54,950 nucleotides of DNA from IMG/VR virus record IMGVR_UViG_3300023296_001598, positions 1 to 54,950 of that record. One strand, 5' to 3'. The notes below the pieces were generated by a model, which had not been told where the DNA came from, ran no database searches, and saw nothing but the letters and a program-made list of their open reading frames with translations. The translations under genes were made by a program, and so were the position numbers. The DNA comes from a virus. This document shows positions 23,745 to 30,904 of the stretch, one piece after another; position 1 is the stretch's first letter; each line of letters opens with the position of its first letter.

Positions 23745-24269
23745 ATGGTGGGTAGAACTAAAAGAAACGATAAGGTAGGCAAACCCAGGTGCTGCAAAAA
23801 ATCAAATGGAACAAAGTGTTGGTACCTGGATGACAAGTTGCACAGGACCGATGGTCCTGCTCACGTACGTGCTGATGGAACAAAACGTTGGTACCTGAAT
23901 GGTCAGAGACACAGGACCGATGGTCCTGCAATCGTACATGCTGATGGAAGGAAATGCTGGTACCTGGATGACAAGTTGCACAGGACCGATGGTCCTGCTA
24001 TCGAGTGGCCTGATGGAACAAAACATTGGTACCTGGATGACAAGTTGCACAGGACCGACGGTCCTGCTATCGAGTGGCCTGATGGAACGAAATACTGGTA
24101 CCTGGATGACAAGTTGCACAGGACCGATGGTCCTGCAATTGAGCGGGATGATGAAACGAAGAGCTGGTACCTTTTCGGAAGAAGGTACGAAGACTTGGAG
24201 CTTTGGAGGGTAACCTCCGAGATATTCGCTTATTTATTCCCTAAATTTGAAAATGGGTTTAGAAACTAA
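23745..24269 (+). CDS. MORN-like repeat protein, array 1
   Basis: A 174-residue protein with five 23-residue repeats of the type WYLDDKLHRTDGPAIE..DGTK and a conserved C-terminal module (WYLFG..YEDLE.WRVTSE, then a hydrophobic end). It resembles the MORN_2-type repeats found in giant viruses and phages. The repeats probably form a beta-hairpin solenoid that binds a partner. Four paralogues exist in this window (29991, 38550, 38849, 52120). The function is unknown. Confidence 0.8.
   Translation: MVGRTKRNDKVGKPRCCKKSNGTKCWYLDDKLHRTDGPAHVRADGTKRWYLNGQRHRTDGPAIVHADGRKCWYLDDKLHRTDGPAIEWPDGTKHWYLDDKLHRTDGPAIEWPDGTKYWYLDDKLHRTDGPAIERDDETKSWYLFGRRYEDLELWRVTSEIFAYLFPKFENGFRN
23820..24165 (+). repeat. 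69-bp tandem repeats, array 1
   Basis: Five units of 69 bp are conserved at DNA level. Each contains an inverted repeat built on CAGGACC-GAT-GGTCCTG. Confidence 0.9.
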
Positions 24270-24286
24270 CTTGAGTACCATACATT
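24258..24286 (+). promoter_or_regulatory. Promoter, TTCAAA family
   Basis: TTTAGA at 24258-24263 (preceded by GG) and TACATT at 24281-24286 are 17 bp apart. It starts within the end of the repeat gene and would serve the 59-residue gene at 24326. Confidence 0.5.
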
Positions 24287-24325
24287 AGGATTGGAGTCTT
24301 TTACGGGCTACTGTTAGGAATTGAT

Positions 24326-24505
24326 ATGACAAAAACAAAAAAGATGCAAGTGACTCTACTTGCACAGATTGAGCTTGATTATGATGAAACCGCAGATGAA
24401 GAATATCAAGAGAAATTAGAGCTTCTAGTTGAAGAACTTGAAGAGTTGGGACTCAAAGTTGATGTTGAGGCTGAAGAGCCTGTCACAGATGAGGAAGAAT
24501 ATTAG
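24326..24505 (+). CDS. Small acidic protein (59 aa)
   Basis: ATG 24326, with AGGA upstream, opens a 59-residue, highly acidic protein rich in Glu and Asp with a leucine-rich helix (about 25-45). Such acidic small proteins can mimic nucleic acid or act as anti-defence factors, but nothing specific is shown here. Confidence 0.6.
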   Translation: MTKTKKMQVTLLAQIELDYDETADEEYQEKLELLVEELEELGLKVDVEAEEPVTDEEEY

Positions 24506-24514
24506 TCTTGCTAG

Positions 24515-24543
24515 TTTACTTCTACGCAGAAAGCTGCTAGAGT
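24515..24543 (+). promoter_or_regulatory. Promoter, TTCAAA family
   Basis: TTTACT at 24515-24520 and TAGAGT at 24538-24543 are 17 bp apart. It precedes the HD-domain gene at 24576. Confidence 0.5.
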
Positions 24544-24575
24544 GATTATTAAGTACAGTCAACCAAACGGAGAGA

Positions 24576-25031
24576 ATGATGCTGGGAAAAGCTATTGCCA
24601 TCGCAAGTAAAGTCCACGAAAACCAAAAGGACAAAGGTGGTCACGCTTATATCCTACATCCAATTCGCATCATGATGCGTCTTAGGACCAACGATGAGGA
24701 GTTGATGCAAATTGCCATACTCCACGACGTCGTTGAAGATTCAGACGAATGGACTGTTGACAGGCTTCTTCAGGAAGGTTTCACGGGCCGAGTTCTAAAC
24801 GCCCTCAAGCTTCTAACACATGATTCCAAGGATACCTATGAGACTTACGTCAAACAGCTTTCCACAAACACAGATGCAATTAGGGTGAAGCTAGAGGACT
24901 TGCGGGACAACTCAGACATAACTCGGCTCAAAGGTCTTAGGGGTCAAGATTTGGAGCGTATGGAGAAGTACCACCGAGCGTACCTGTTTCTCAGGAAGAC
25001 ACTCGAAAACTCCCAAGCTTGCGGTTATTAA
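24576..25031 (+). CDS. HD-domain (p)ppGpp hydrolase-like protein (SpoT/MESH1 type)
   Basis: A 151-residue protein with the RelA/SpoT hydrolase HD pattern: YILHPI, ILHDVVEDS (H50, D51, then E54-D55) and KLEDLRDNSD. It matches small alarmone hydrolases such as MESH1 in layout. It would remove the 3'-pyrophosphate of (p)ppGpp and so keep host growth and translation on during infection. A different nucleotide substrate cannot be excluded. Confidence 0.82.
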   Translation: MMLGKAIAIASKVHENQKDKGGHAYILHPIRIMMRLRTNDEELMQIAILHDVVEDSDEWTVDRLLQEGFTGRVLNALKLLTHDSKDTYETYVKQLSTNTDAIRVKLEDLRDNSDITRLKGLRGQDLERMEKYHRAYLFLRKTLENSQACGY

Positions 25032-25040
25032 TAAAGCGAA

Positions 25041-25388
25041 ATGACCAAGAAAAAGTTCAATAAGGAACGACACACTGTATCAGCAATTAATCACGTCTTT
25101 GGCGACAAGGAAGCAACCGCAGAGTACCAAAGACGTATGATTTACAACGTATTGAGTCGTAACCTCTCTGGAGGGCAAGGAAACAGTGTTAATAGGCACA
25201 AACGAATTTTTGGGCGCCAAGATTATTGCTACTTCAACGGGGAATTCAGATTTTGGGTCTGGGATTTCCAGGACTGGAGAATCTGGGTCAATAACCAAAA
25301 GGGGGTTTCAATAGAAGTCGACCCTAATTTTGGTTTAACTCAGACCATGTCCATTCTACGTTCCTACTGGGACAGGATGGGGCTATGA
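25041..25388 (+). CDS. Hypothetical aromatic-rich protein
   Basis: A 115-residue basic protein with a Trp- and Phe-rich centre (FRFWVWDFQDW). No family is recognised. It overlaps the next gene by ATGA, placing it in the operon with the HD-domain gene. Confidence 0.6.
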   Translation: MTKKKFNKERHTVSAINHVFGDKEATAEYQRRMIYNVLSRNLSGGQGNSVNRHKRIFGRQDYCYFNGEFRFWVWDFQDWRIWVNNQKGVSIEVDPNFGLTQTMSILRSYWDRMGL

Positions 25389-25726
25389 GACCTGGAAAAT
25401 TATTCACGCCCACGGAGGCGCCTATCAAGCTCTACCCGACAACTCGTACAGCGAAAGGTCTGCCTGAAAAATCCAGTACAATAGGGATTGGCGGACTTTT
25501 CTTCGTTGTCGCTGTTGACCTTGATAAAAAATTCACGAAAGTTGTGAACTATCACGATCTCAGAAGCCCGTGGCTCGTCCTCTATAAAGAGGAAGTTTGG
25601 CTGGCTGAGTTTTATGGTCGTTCTATTATTGACCTCACCCCCTGGGCTCCCTGGGAAGAGGGTTACAAACACAACTCTGATCTCCTGGAATGCTTTAAGC
25701 AGTATGTGGTGCCTTGTAGTGACTAA
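25385..25726 (+). CDS. Small PG-type beta-barrel-like protein
   Basis: A 113-residue protein starting MRPGKLFTP, then alternating hydrophobic strands (GGLFFVVAVDL, WLVLYKEEVWLAEF). It is one of roughly a dozen proteins here that open with a PG turn and predicted SH3-like strands. The function is unknown. It is coupled to its upstream neighbour. Confidence 0.6.
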   Translation: MRPGKLFTPTEAPIKLYPTTRTAKGLPEKSSTIGIGGLFFVVAVDLDKKFTKVVNYHDLRSPWLVLYKEEVWLAEFYGRSIIDLTPWAPWEEGYKHNSDLLECFKQYVVPCSD

Positions 25727-25730
25727 GAAA

Positions 25731-26189
25731 ATGACCAAAGAACTTTTCGGTCTAAGGAAGTTTGCGTTTTCGGACGAAAACTGCAACCAGGAACGATTGG
25801 ACCTCTATGGCAAGGAGGGTTCTCTTATTCAGCTTATTATTGATTACGAAGGCTGGTATGTGGTATCAGGAAAGTCAGATGCAAACGACAGGCTGAGGCA
25901 CAAAAAAACATCCAACGGGGTTTGTATTTGCTTTTTACCTGGGGATGTTGCGTTGTATCTCGGATCCAAGTGCATAGTAGACAAAAAGTCTGCCTATTAC
26001 GGATACTGGAAACATCGGCTGCTCTGGGGCGAGGCCATCCTGGAGACGACGTTCACCGTACTAGCACCCGACAATCTCTTCAATAAATATGAAGCTATAT
26101 TGCTGCAAACAGGTGATGAACCCTGGGATTGTTCTGAACTCATAGGGCTGGAGGTCGAGTACCGTAAAAGGTTTATCGAAAACGTGTGA
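25731..26189 (+). CDS. Hypothetical beta-rich protein
   Basis: About 152 residues from ATG 25731; the frame extends upstream but overlaps the previous gene. It has strands and an LPGDVALYLG segment resembling the PG-type proteins, and LLWGEAI like the LWGERIF of the gene at 46042. No family is recognised. Confidence 0.6.
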   Translation: MTKELFGLRKFAFSDENCNQERLDLYGKEGSLIQLIIDYEGWYVVSGKSDANDRLRHKKTSNGVCICFLPGDVALYLGSKCIVDKKSAYYGYWKHRLLWGEAILETTFTVLAPDNLFNKYEAILLQTGDEPWDCSELIGLEVEYRKRFIENV

Positions 26190-26209
26190 CAAGCCTTCCA
26201 TCTGGAGTT

Positions 26210-26244
26210 GCTTTTGTGAATTTTAGGACCTAATTCACAAAAGC
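26210..26244. repeat. 13-bp perfect inverted repeat before the split ligase
   Basis: The arms 26210-26222 and 26232-26244 are exact reverse complements around a 9-nt loop. It lies between the stop at 26189 and the ligase promoter. It may end upstream transcription or act as an operator; no U-tract follows. Confidence 0.7.
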
Positions 26245-26253
26245 TTAATTGTG

Positions 26254-26282
26254 TTCACAACGTGGTCCAGGTGTGCTATTAT
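26254..26282 (+). promoter_or_regulatory. Promoter giving a leaderless ligase mRNA
   Basis: TTCACA at 26254-26259 and TATTAT at 26277-26282 are 17 bp apart, with an extended TG. The -10 ends 5 nt before ATG 26288, so the predicted transcript begins at or near the start codon. Confidence 0.7.
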
Positions 26283-26287
26283 AGGGT

Positions 26288-27082
26288 ATGTCGACATTCA
26301 CAGTAATAGTTGAGCGTGTGCTCATTTACTGCCATCCACAGGCAGATAGGTTGGAAATTGCGCAAGTGGGTGATTACCAGTCGGTCGTTGGAAAGGGGAC
26401 TTTCCAAACAAACGATCTTGTAGCCTATATTCCTGAACAAGCGCTCGTGCCACAAAATCTCCTAGCGGAGATGGGGCTTGAGGGTCGGCTCGCAGGTAAG
26501 GACAAAAATCGTGTGAAGGCTGTTCGTCTTCGTGGCGTCGTGTCCCAAGGCCTCTGCTACCCTGCACGTGAAGAGTGGCAAGAGGGTGCTGATGTCACCG
26601 AGGCGCTCGGCATCACCAAGTGGGAGCCGCCGATCCCCACACATCTTGCTGGGGAGGTGTTCAATGCAGGCCAGAATCGTACTCTCAAGTATGATATCGA
26701 AAACTACCGACGATTTCCCGACGTCCTTCAGGACGGTGAACCCGTCGTTTTCACAGAGAAACTTCATGGGTGTCTTCACGAAAACAGTTTGGTGACGATG
26801 CCAGATGGAAATGAGCGCACAATCGCAGAGGTGGTTGCAGATGAGACTATCGATAGTGTTTGGTCATACAATGAAGACACTGACGGATATGTTGTCAGGC
26901 CAATTACTGGTCGCATGCGACGTGCGAACAGCGAAGAAAAAAAATGGGTTAGGTTGACTATGGAAAATGGACGAGAGCTAGTTCTTACAGAAGATCACCC
27001 AGTTTATTCACGTGATCGCAAAGACTGGGTCAAGGCAGGCGAAGTTCGCCCCGAAGAAGATATTGAAAGCCCGATCATGTAG
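26288..27082 (+). CDS. RNA ligase (Rnl5-like) N-half fused to N-intein
   Basis: A 264-residue protein. Residues 1-161 are the ligase N-extein: an OB-fold-like module (about 1-100) as in the Deinococcus Rnl5 family, then a nucleotidyltransferase start ending with motif I EKLHG, catalytic K158. Residues 162-264 are an N-intein, with Cys162 as first residue, the block A-like CLHENSLVTMPDG and block B-like LTEDHPVYS. Joined to the product at 27881 it would give a 367-residue ligase. Its mRNA appears leaderless. Confidence 0.85.
   Translation: MSTFTVIVERVLIYCHPQADRLEIAQVGDYQSVVGKGTFQTNDLVAYIPEQALVPQNLLAEMGLEGRLAGKDKNRVKAVRLRGVVSQGLCYPAREEWQEGADVTEALGITKWEPPIPTHLAGEVFNAGQNRTLKYDIENYRRFPDVLQDGEPVVFTEKLHGCLHENSLVTMPDGNERTIAEVVADETIDSVWSYNEDTDGYVVRPITGRMRRANSEEKKWVRLTMENGRELVLTEDHPVYSRDRKDWVKAGEVRPEEDIESPIM
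26771..27079 (+). other. Split intein, N-terminal half (103 aa)
   Basis: It begins at the Cys codon 26771 directly after the KxHG motif of the ligase and ends at the gene's stop. The splicing blocks at its start and near its end (TxxH-type EDHP) are present; there is no endonuclease domain inside. Confidence 0.85.
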
Positions 27083-27102
27083 CACGTTCCGTGCAAACGA
27101 AC

Positions 27103-27894
27103 ATGCTTATTTACATGAGTAAATCAACGATAAAAGAGTATAAGTGTGCTGACTGTAAAGTGGCAATGTTTTACCCCTTTCACAGGGTAAGAAAACGTAT
27201 AGAAAATGGCATCTCAATACGGTGTAAATCATGTGCGCAAAAAAGAGCAGCTAGAAATCGTTCGCCAGAAGCGGCAAGGGCCATTCAAGAAGGTAGAAAA
27301 AGAGCTGCAAAAAAAATACACAATGTTCCTAAGTCAGTTCGAATTGAAAGAGCCAGTAAAGCTGGGCAAGGAAACAGAAACAATAACGGGTTAGCTGTTC
27401 GGCGGCAATGGGAAACGATAAAATCAGACGAAAAACGATACAAGCAAGCTTGTGAAAGATTAAAGCAGACAGCACTAAATTTCCATGCGTCGATGAGTGA
27501 GGAAGAAAAAAAGCTTCACTACGCTAAGGTTTTCAAGAATACTGGAAAGTCCAAAGCGTGCGAATTATTTTTGCAGGCAGTCGAAACTAAAACTAAGCGA
27601 AAAATTCTTCGTAAGAAAATGGTTTCTGGTTTCTTTGTAGACGGAATGTTCGACGAACAAGAAATCATACTAGAATTTTATGGAGATATGTTTCATTGTA
27701 ACCCAATAAGGTTTAATGATCCGAATAAATACTGTTCTTGGATTTCCAGGACCGTTGGCCAACAATGGAAAAGAGATGAAAGGCGTATAGTTGCCTTACT
27801 CAAAAACGGATATAAGGTTTTGATTGTTTGGGAATATGATTGGATCAACCAAAGCGAAGAAGTGGTAAAAAGGATAAAGAATGCGTTGTCTTAA
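27103..27894 (+). CDS. Free-standing Vsr/EDxHD-like homing endonuclease between intein halves
   Basis: About 263 residues from ATG 27103 (GTG 27091 and ATG 27115 are in frame). The N-terminus has a C-x2-C...C-x2-C zinc finger (CADC, CKSC), and the middle is basic. The C-terminal domain, with DGMFDEQEIILEFYGDMFH and later KNGYKVLIVWEYDW, has the Vsr-like nuclease fold reported for homing enzymes linked to split inteins. It overlaps the C-intein gene by 14 nt. It probably spreads the whole intein cassette by cutting intein-free ligase genes. Confidence 0.8.
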   Translation: MLIYMSKSTIKEYKCADCKVAMFYPFHRVRKRIENGISIRCKSCAQKRAARNRSPEAARAIQEGRKRAAKKIHNVPKSVRIERASKAGQGNRNNNGLAVRRQWETIKSDEKRYKQACERLKQTALNFHASMSEEEKKLHYAKVFKNTGKSKACELFLQAVETKTKRKILRKKMVSGFFVDGMFDEQEIILEFYGDMFHCNPIRFNDPNKYCSWISRTVGQQWKRDERRIVALLKNGYKVLIVWEYDWINQSEEVVKRIKNALS

Positions 27895-27988
27895 AGTCGA
27901 ATATATTGAAAGTGACAGTGATTTGTACGATCTTGAGATCGACGGCGGGGGCAATAACTACATTGCTGAAGGTGTTGTGGTTCACAAC
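27881..27988 (+). other. Split intein, C-terminal half (36 aa)
   Basis: The 36 codons from the start codon to the Asn codon at 27986-27988 are typical of natural C-inteins (about 35-40 residues). The next codon is Thr, a valid +1 residue. Confidence 0.85.
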
Positions 27989-28609
27989 ACCTGGTGCATG
28001 GTCGGGCTTGTGCCCAGGCACATGGGGCACCCCGAGGAGGGTCGACTCATTGTCTCATCCAAAGGTTTGGCAACTCGTGGCCTTGCTATGAAATACGATG
28101 CCGAGGCAAACAAAACAAATCTATATGTTCGTGTTGCTCGACACCATACTTTGGAAAATCGTATCAGTTTCGCTTTCGGTCGTGTTCTCAAGGACGAAGA
28201 GAACCCTCGCCCTGTGTACATCGTGGGCGAGATTTTCGGCGGTGGAGTTCAAGATCTCGCTTATGGTGCGAAGGCTGATAAGGACGTCGATATTGGGTTT
28301 CGTATTTTTGATGTGTATATTGGAGCGCCTGGCCAGGGTCGTTACCTGAACGATGCTGAGTTGGACGACGCTTGCAAAAGGCTTTCGATTCCCCGAGTAC
28401 CTGTTCTTTATCGTGGTCCGTTCTCTAAGGCAGCGATGTTGGAACATACCGACGGCTGTGAGACAATCACTGGCCAAGATACCCACATCCGTGAAGGCAT
28501 TGTTGTTCGTCCACAGGTGGAGCGCAGAAATGAGCAAATTGGACGTGTTCAGCTCAAGAGTGTGAGCGGGGCCTACCTGGTACGAAAAGGCGGGACTGAG
28601 TTTAACTGA
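27881..28609 (+). CDS. C-intein fused to RNA ligase C-half
   Basis: A 242-residue protein. Residues 1-36 are the C-intein, with block F-like LYDLEIDGGGNNYIAEG and block G-like VVVHN ending in Asn36. Thr37 is the +1 nucleophile and begins the C-extein (TWCMVG), which completes the ligase motif KxHG-T. The rest holds the later nucleotidyltransferase motifs (YIVGEIFGGGVQDL, EGIVVRP, VQLKSVSGAYL). ATG 27881 has AAGGA upstream. Splicing in trans with the 26288 product is predicted. Confidence 0.85.
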   Translation: MRCLKVEYIESDSDLYDLEIDGGGNNYIAEGVVVHNTWCMVGLVPRHMGHPEEGRLIVSSKGLATRGLAMKYDAEANKTNLYVRVARHHTLENRISFAFGRVLKDEENPRPVYIVGEIFGGGVQDLAYGAKADKDVDIGFRIFDVYIGAPGQGRYLNDAELDDACKRLSIPRVPVLYRGPFSKAAMLEHTDGCETITGQDTHIREGIVVRPQVERRNEQIGRVQLKSVSGAYLVRKGGTEFN

Positions 28610-28611
28610 GA

Positions 28612-28632
28612 GAAGGGACCAATGGTCCTTTT
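28612..28632 (+). terminator. Intrinsic terminator after the RNA ligase
   Basis: A short hairpin AAGGGACC-AAT-GGTCCTT is followed by further T residues, three bases after the ligase stop codon. It is the clearest factor-independent terminator in the window. Confidence 0.7.
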
Positions 28633-28656
28633 TCGCTTGCTCTAACAGGAGAATAA

Positions 28657-29106
28657 ATGGCACGTATCAAGAAGATTGAAGTAGTCCCTGGAACGAAGTT
28701 GCAGGTCGCTAAGGTTGGCAAATTTCAAGGCTATACCAATACTCGTTTTCACCTGAGTCCAGTTTCCAATAAGTGTCCAGTACCTGACAGAATTAAACAG
28801 GGCATTTGTGATGGGCACCCGTTGGAAGAGAACGTTGGTATTCCACTCCCAATTCAATCAGATCACACAACGTATTGCTGTCCGAATGGTATTCTTCGAG
28901 CCCTTTACTTCCCTATCGGAACAAGTTTTGAAGTTCTCAGTAAGGTAAAAAAGCACCCTGGGGATCGAAGTCCGACTGTGAAACTTCGACTTGCAAAGAA
29001 TGCACAAGCATTTGCGCACCCTCTAGAACCACGGCCAAATCTTGGTGTATTACAGCCTGGCGTGGTTGGATTTGCATACTGGTGTAATGTGTGGACAATG
29101 TGCTAA
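28657..29106 (+). CDS. Hypothetical protein
   Basis: A 149-residue protein with AGGAG before its ATG. The N-terminus is basic, a central segment contains four cysteines, and two PG turns with hydrophobic strands (RALYFPIGTSFEVL, LQPGVVGFAYW) resemble the PG-type small proteins. No family is recognised. Confidence 0.65.
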   Translation: MARIKKIEVVPGTKLQVAKVGKFQGYTNTRFHLSPVSNKCPVPDRIKQGICDGHPLEENVGIPLPIQSDHTTYCCPNGILRALYFPIGTSFEVLSKVKKHPGDRSPTVKLRLAKNAQAFAHPLEPRPNLGVLQPGVVGFAYWCNVWTMC

Positions 29107-29144
29107 TTCATGCAAACAACACTTTGCAGGAGAAGGCTAAATGG

Positions 29145-29420
29145 TTGATCCGACATCTTACTCCAGGCCAGCTCATTGAGACCGATTCGAACAATATTCA
29201 CTTGTTTGTTCGAACTCGAAACCTTTCTACAGTACAATTTGTAGACAGTGTTTGGGTCATGTTCTACAGTGGGCAATCTGATACAACTAATTGGATTTCC
29301 GTGCTCTATGACGAATCAATCTATGAGGTTTCTGTATTTGCGTTTATGAAGTGGTTTGATTCCCAGGGAATGATTCCAAAAGCCTGGGATGACATGTTAG
29401 AATGGACATGTTATGAATGA
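29145..29420 (+). CDS. Small PG-type beta-barrel-like protein
   Basis: About 91 residues from TTG 29145, which has GGAGAAGG 9 nt upstream; an earlier GTG at 29091 is in frame but has no such site. It reads HLTPGQLIETDSNNIHLFVRTR and then strands, as in the PG-type family. The function is unknown. Confidence 0.55.
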   Translation: MIRHLTPGQLIETDSNNIHLFVRTRNLSTVQFVDSVWVMFYSGQSDTTNWISVLYDESIYEVSVFAFMKWFDSQGMIPKAWDDMLEWTCYE

Positions 29421-29466
29421 CCCACGTGGAAGAACTAAAGTTAGTTCAAAAAGGAATGTTCAATGA

Positions 29467-29961
29467 ATGAGCGGAACGTCTTGGGAACAACTAGTTGGAG
29501 AGGCTGTGTGCGTAATGGACATTGACGTAGTCCCTTATGTCATCCATAATGTGTTGGTTGTTGGTCATAATGAGGACTGGGACCACCTGACTGAAGAGCA
29601 GCAAATGCTCATAGCGCCCGAGAATTGGGCTTCAGGCTGCACACCTGCAACCCGTCGTTTTCGGAGTGAACTTGAAGGCAACCCACGGCTTGAGGCTGTA
29701 CTTCGTGGCTGGACCGTACATCTTTTCACTACAAACCCAAAGCATGAGGACATCGATTTTGGAAAGCACGGTCGGATCTGGGCTCATGTTTGGAGGAAAG
29801 GTGCTAACATGGTTGGCCTCTTGAATGAGAGCGAATATAATGATGTTGGTGAGGTCCGTCTTGCTGTTATCGGAAATGATAAGAAGTCAATCAAAGCCTT
29901 CAAGAAGGATTTTGAGCTTTCTGGTAAGATTGAGAAAAAAGATTCTATAACACAAGCTTAG
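29467..29961 (+). CDS. Hypothetical protein, paralogue of 31411
   Basis: A 164-residue protein sharing VVP(Y/F)V.H near the start, GWTVHLFTTNPKH, VWRKG..MVGLLNESEYNDVGE and a C-terminal SGKIE motif with the protein at 31411, so the pair arose by duplication. AAGGA lies about 11 nt before ATG 29467. The function is unknown. Confidence 0.7.
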   Translation: MSGTSWEQLVGEAVCVMDIDVVPYVIHNVLVVGHNEDWDHLTEEQQMLIAPENWASGCTPATRRFRSELEGNPRLEAVLRGWTVHLFTTNPKHEDIDFGKHGRIWAHVWRKGANMVGLLNESEYNDVGEVRLAVIGNDKKSIKAFKKDFELSGKIEKKDSITQA

Positions 29962-29979
29962 CCTCACCCTTGATTATGA

Positions 29980-29985
29980 TATAAC
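29980..29985 (+). promoter_or_regulatory. Candidate -10 box of a leaderless mRNA, array 2
   Basis: TATAAC ends 5 nt before ATG 29991, and no Shine-Dalgarno is present. The -35 position reads CTTAGC, a poor match. Confidence 0.35.
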
Positions 29986-29990
29986 GAGTT

Positions 29991-30560
29991 ATGAACAACA
30001 AGCCAGATGAACCTGCGTGCAGGGAAGAGAACAATAGGTCCAAACATTGGTACCTGAATGGCAAGAGACACAGGACCGACGGTCCTGCCCTTGAATATCC
30101 TGATGGAGAGAAACGTTGGTTTCTGAATGGTAAGTTGCACAGGACCGATGGTCCTGCTGTTGAAAGACCTGATGGAGTAAAGCATTGGTACCTGGATGAC
30201 AAGTTGCACAGGACCGATGGTCCTGCAATTGAGCGGGATGATGAAACGAAGGAGTGGTGGCTGAATGGTAGTCGACACAGGGCGGACGGCCCTGCTATCG
30301 AGCATGCTGATGGTTCGAAGGAATGGTTCTTGAATGGTAAGATGCACAGGACCGATGGTCCTGCTGCCGAATATGCTGACGGAACGAAACATTGGTGCCT
30401 GAATGGTAAGTTGCACAGGACCGATGGTCCTGCTTGCGAGTATGCTGACGGAACGAAATATTGGTGCCTTTTCGGAGAACGGTACGAAGATTTGGAAGTC
30501 TGGAAGATAACCTCCGAGATGCTTGTCCTCCTGTTCCCTGGAATCGAGAGCGAAGAATGA
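29991..30560 (+). CDS. MORN-like repeat protein, array 2
   Basis: A 189-residue paralogue of the array 1 protein with six 23-residue repeats and the conserved end module (WCLFGERYEDLEVWKITSE). A 66-nt stretch, 30186-30251, is identical to 24096-24161 in array 1, evidence of recent exchange. One repeat has HRADGPA instead of HRTDGPA, with compensating changes in the DNA palindrome. Confidence 0.8.
   Translation: MNNKPDEPACREENNRSKHWYLNGKRHRTDGPALEYPDGEKRWFLNGKLHRTDGPAVERPDGVKHWYLDDKLHRTDGPAIERDDETKEWWLNGSRHRADGPAIEHADGSKEWFLNGKMHRTDGPAAEYADGTKHWCLNGKLHRTDGPACEYADGTKYWCLFGERYEDLEVWKITSEMLVLLFPGIESEE
30042..30470 (+). repeat. 69-bp tandem repeats, array 2
   Basis: Six 69-bp units, each with the CAGGACC-type palindrome. 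The fourth unit reads CAGGGC and GCCCTG in its arms. Confidence 0.9.
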
Positions 30561-30607
30561 ACAACAGAAATCTAGACATAGAAATGAAAAACATAGAAAT
30601 GGAAAAC

Positions 30608-30881
30608 ATGCATAAAAAAGAATTTTTTACTTGGTCCAGGCGACCGTGTTCGCTTCCAGGATGGTGCCTTTACAGAGTGCACGCCAGAAGCACAAAAGAT
30701 TTTCAAGTCTCTCCGAGGTACAATCACAGAAACGGATGAGTCGGGACGGGAGTGTGATTACCACGCAGTAAAGTGGGACAACACCGAAAAACTTGACTTT
30801 GAAGAATTGTTTGAGATGAGCGCTCCAGGCTATATGGAGTTCGACATGGACATCCAGGGCGATTTGTTGGAGCCCGAGTAA
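30608..30881 (+). CDS. Frame-disrupted small protein, paralogue of 30905
   Basis: The main frame, ending at 30881, encodes about 84 residues starting LGPGDRVRFQDG and including LRGTITETDESGRECDY, with an acidic C-terminus. It has no start codon. The only ATG (30608, MHKKEFF) is in another frame, and joining needs a +1 or -2 shift at the TTTTTT run 30623-30628. The paralogue at 30905 shows the same layout and its own shift. Sequencing error, decay or programmed frameshifting are all possible. Confidence 0.6.
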
Positions 30882-30904
30882 AACCCTCCCGAAAGGGGAT
30901 AAAA

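Noticed and set aside
23802-24119. Long antisense ORFs within the repeat arrays (also at 29964, 38861 and 52183)
   Set aside because: The palindromic 69-bp units create open frames on both strands. The sense frame has starts, ribosome-binding sites and a conserved end module; the antisense frames do not.
23820-24165. Regularly spaced palindromic repeats as a CRISPR array
   Set aside because: The units are contiguous coding repeats with no unique spacers of constant length, and there is no cas gene or leader.
26288-28609. Ligase inactivated by insertion (pseudogene)
   Set aside because: Both halves keep full reading frames, intein splice blocks, a separate start with ribosome-binding site for the second half, and all ligase motifs.
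30557-30739. 60-residue ORF overlapping array 2 by ATGA
   Set aside because: Beyond its first codons it covers, in the wrong frame, a domain conserved in the paralogue at 30905. It is treated as a remnant start.
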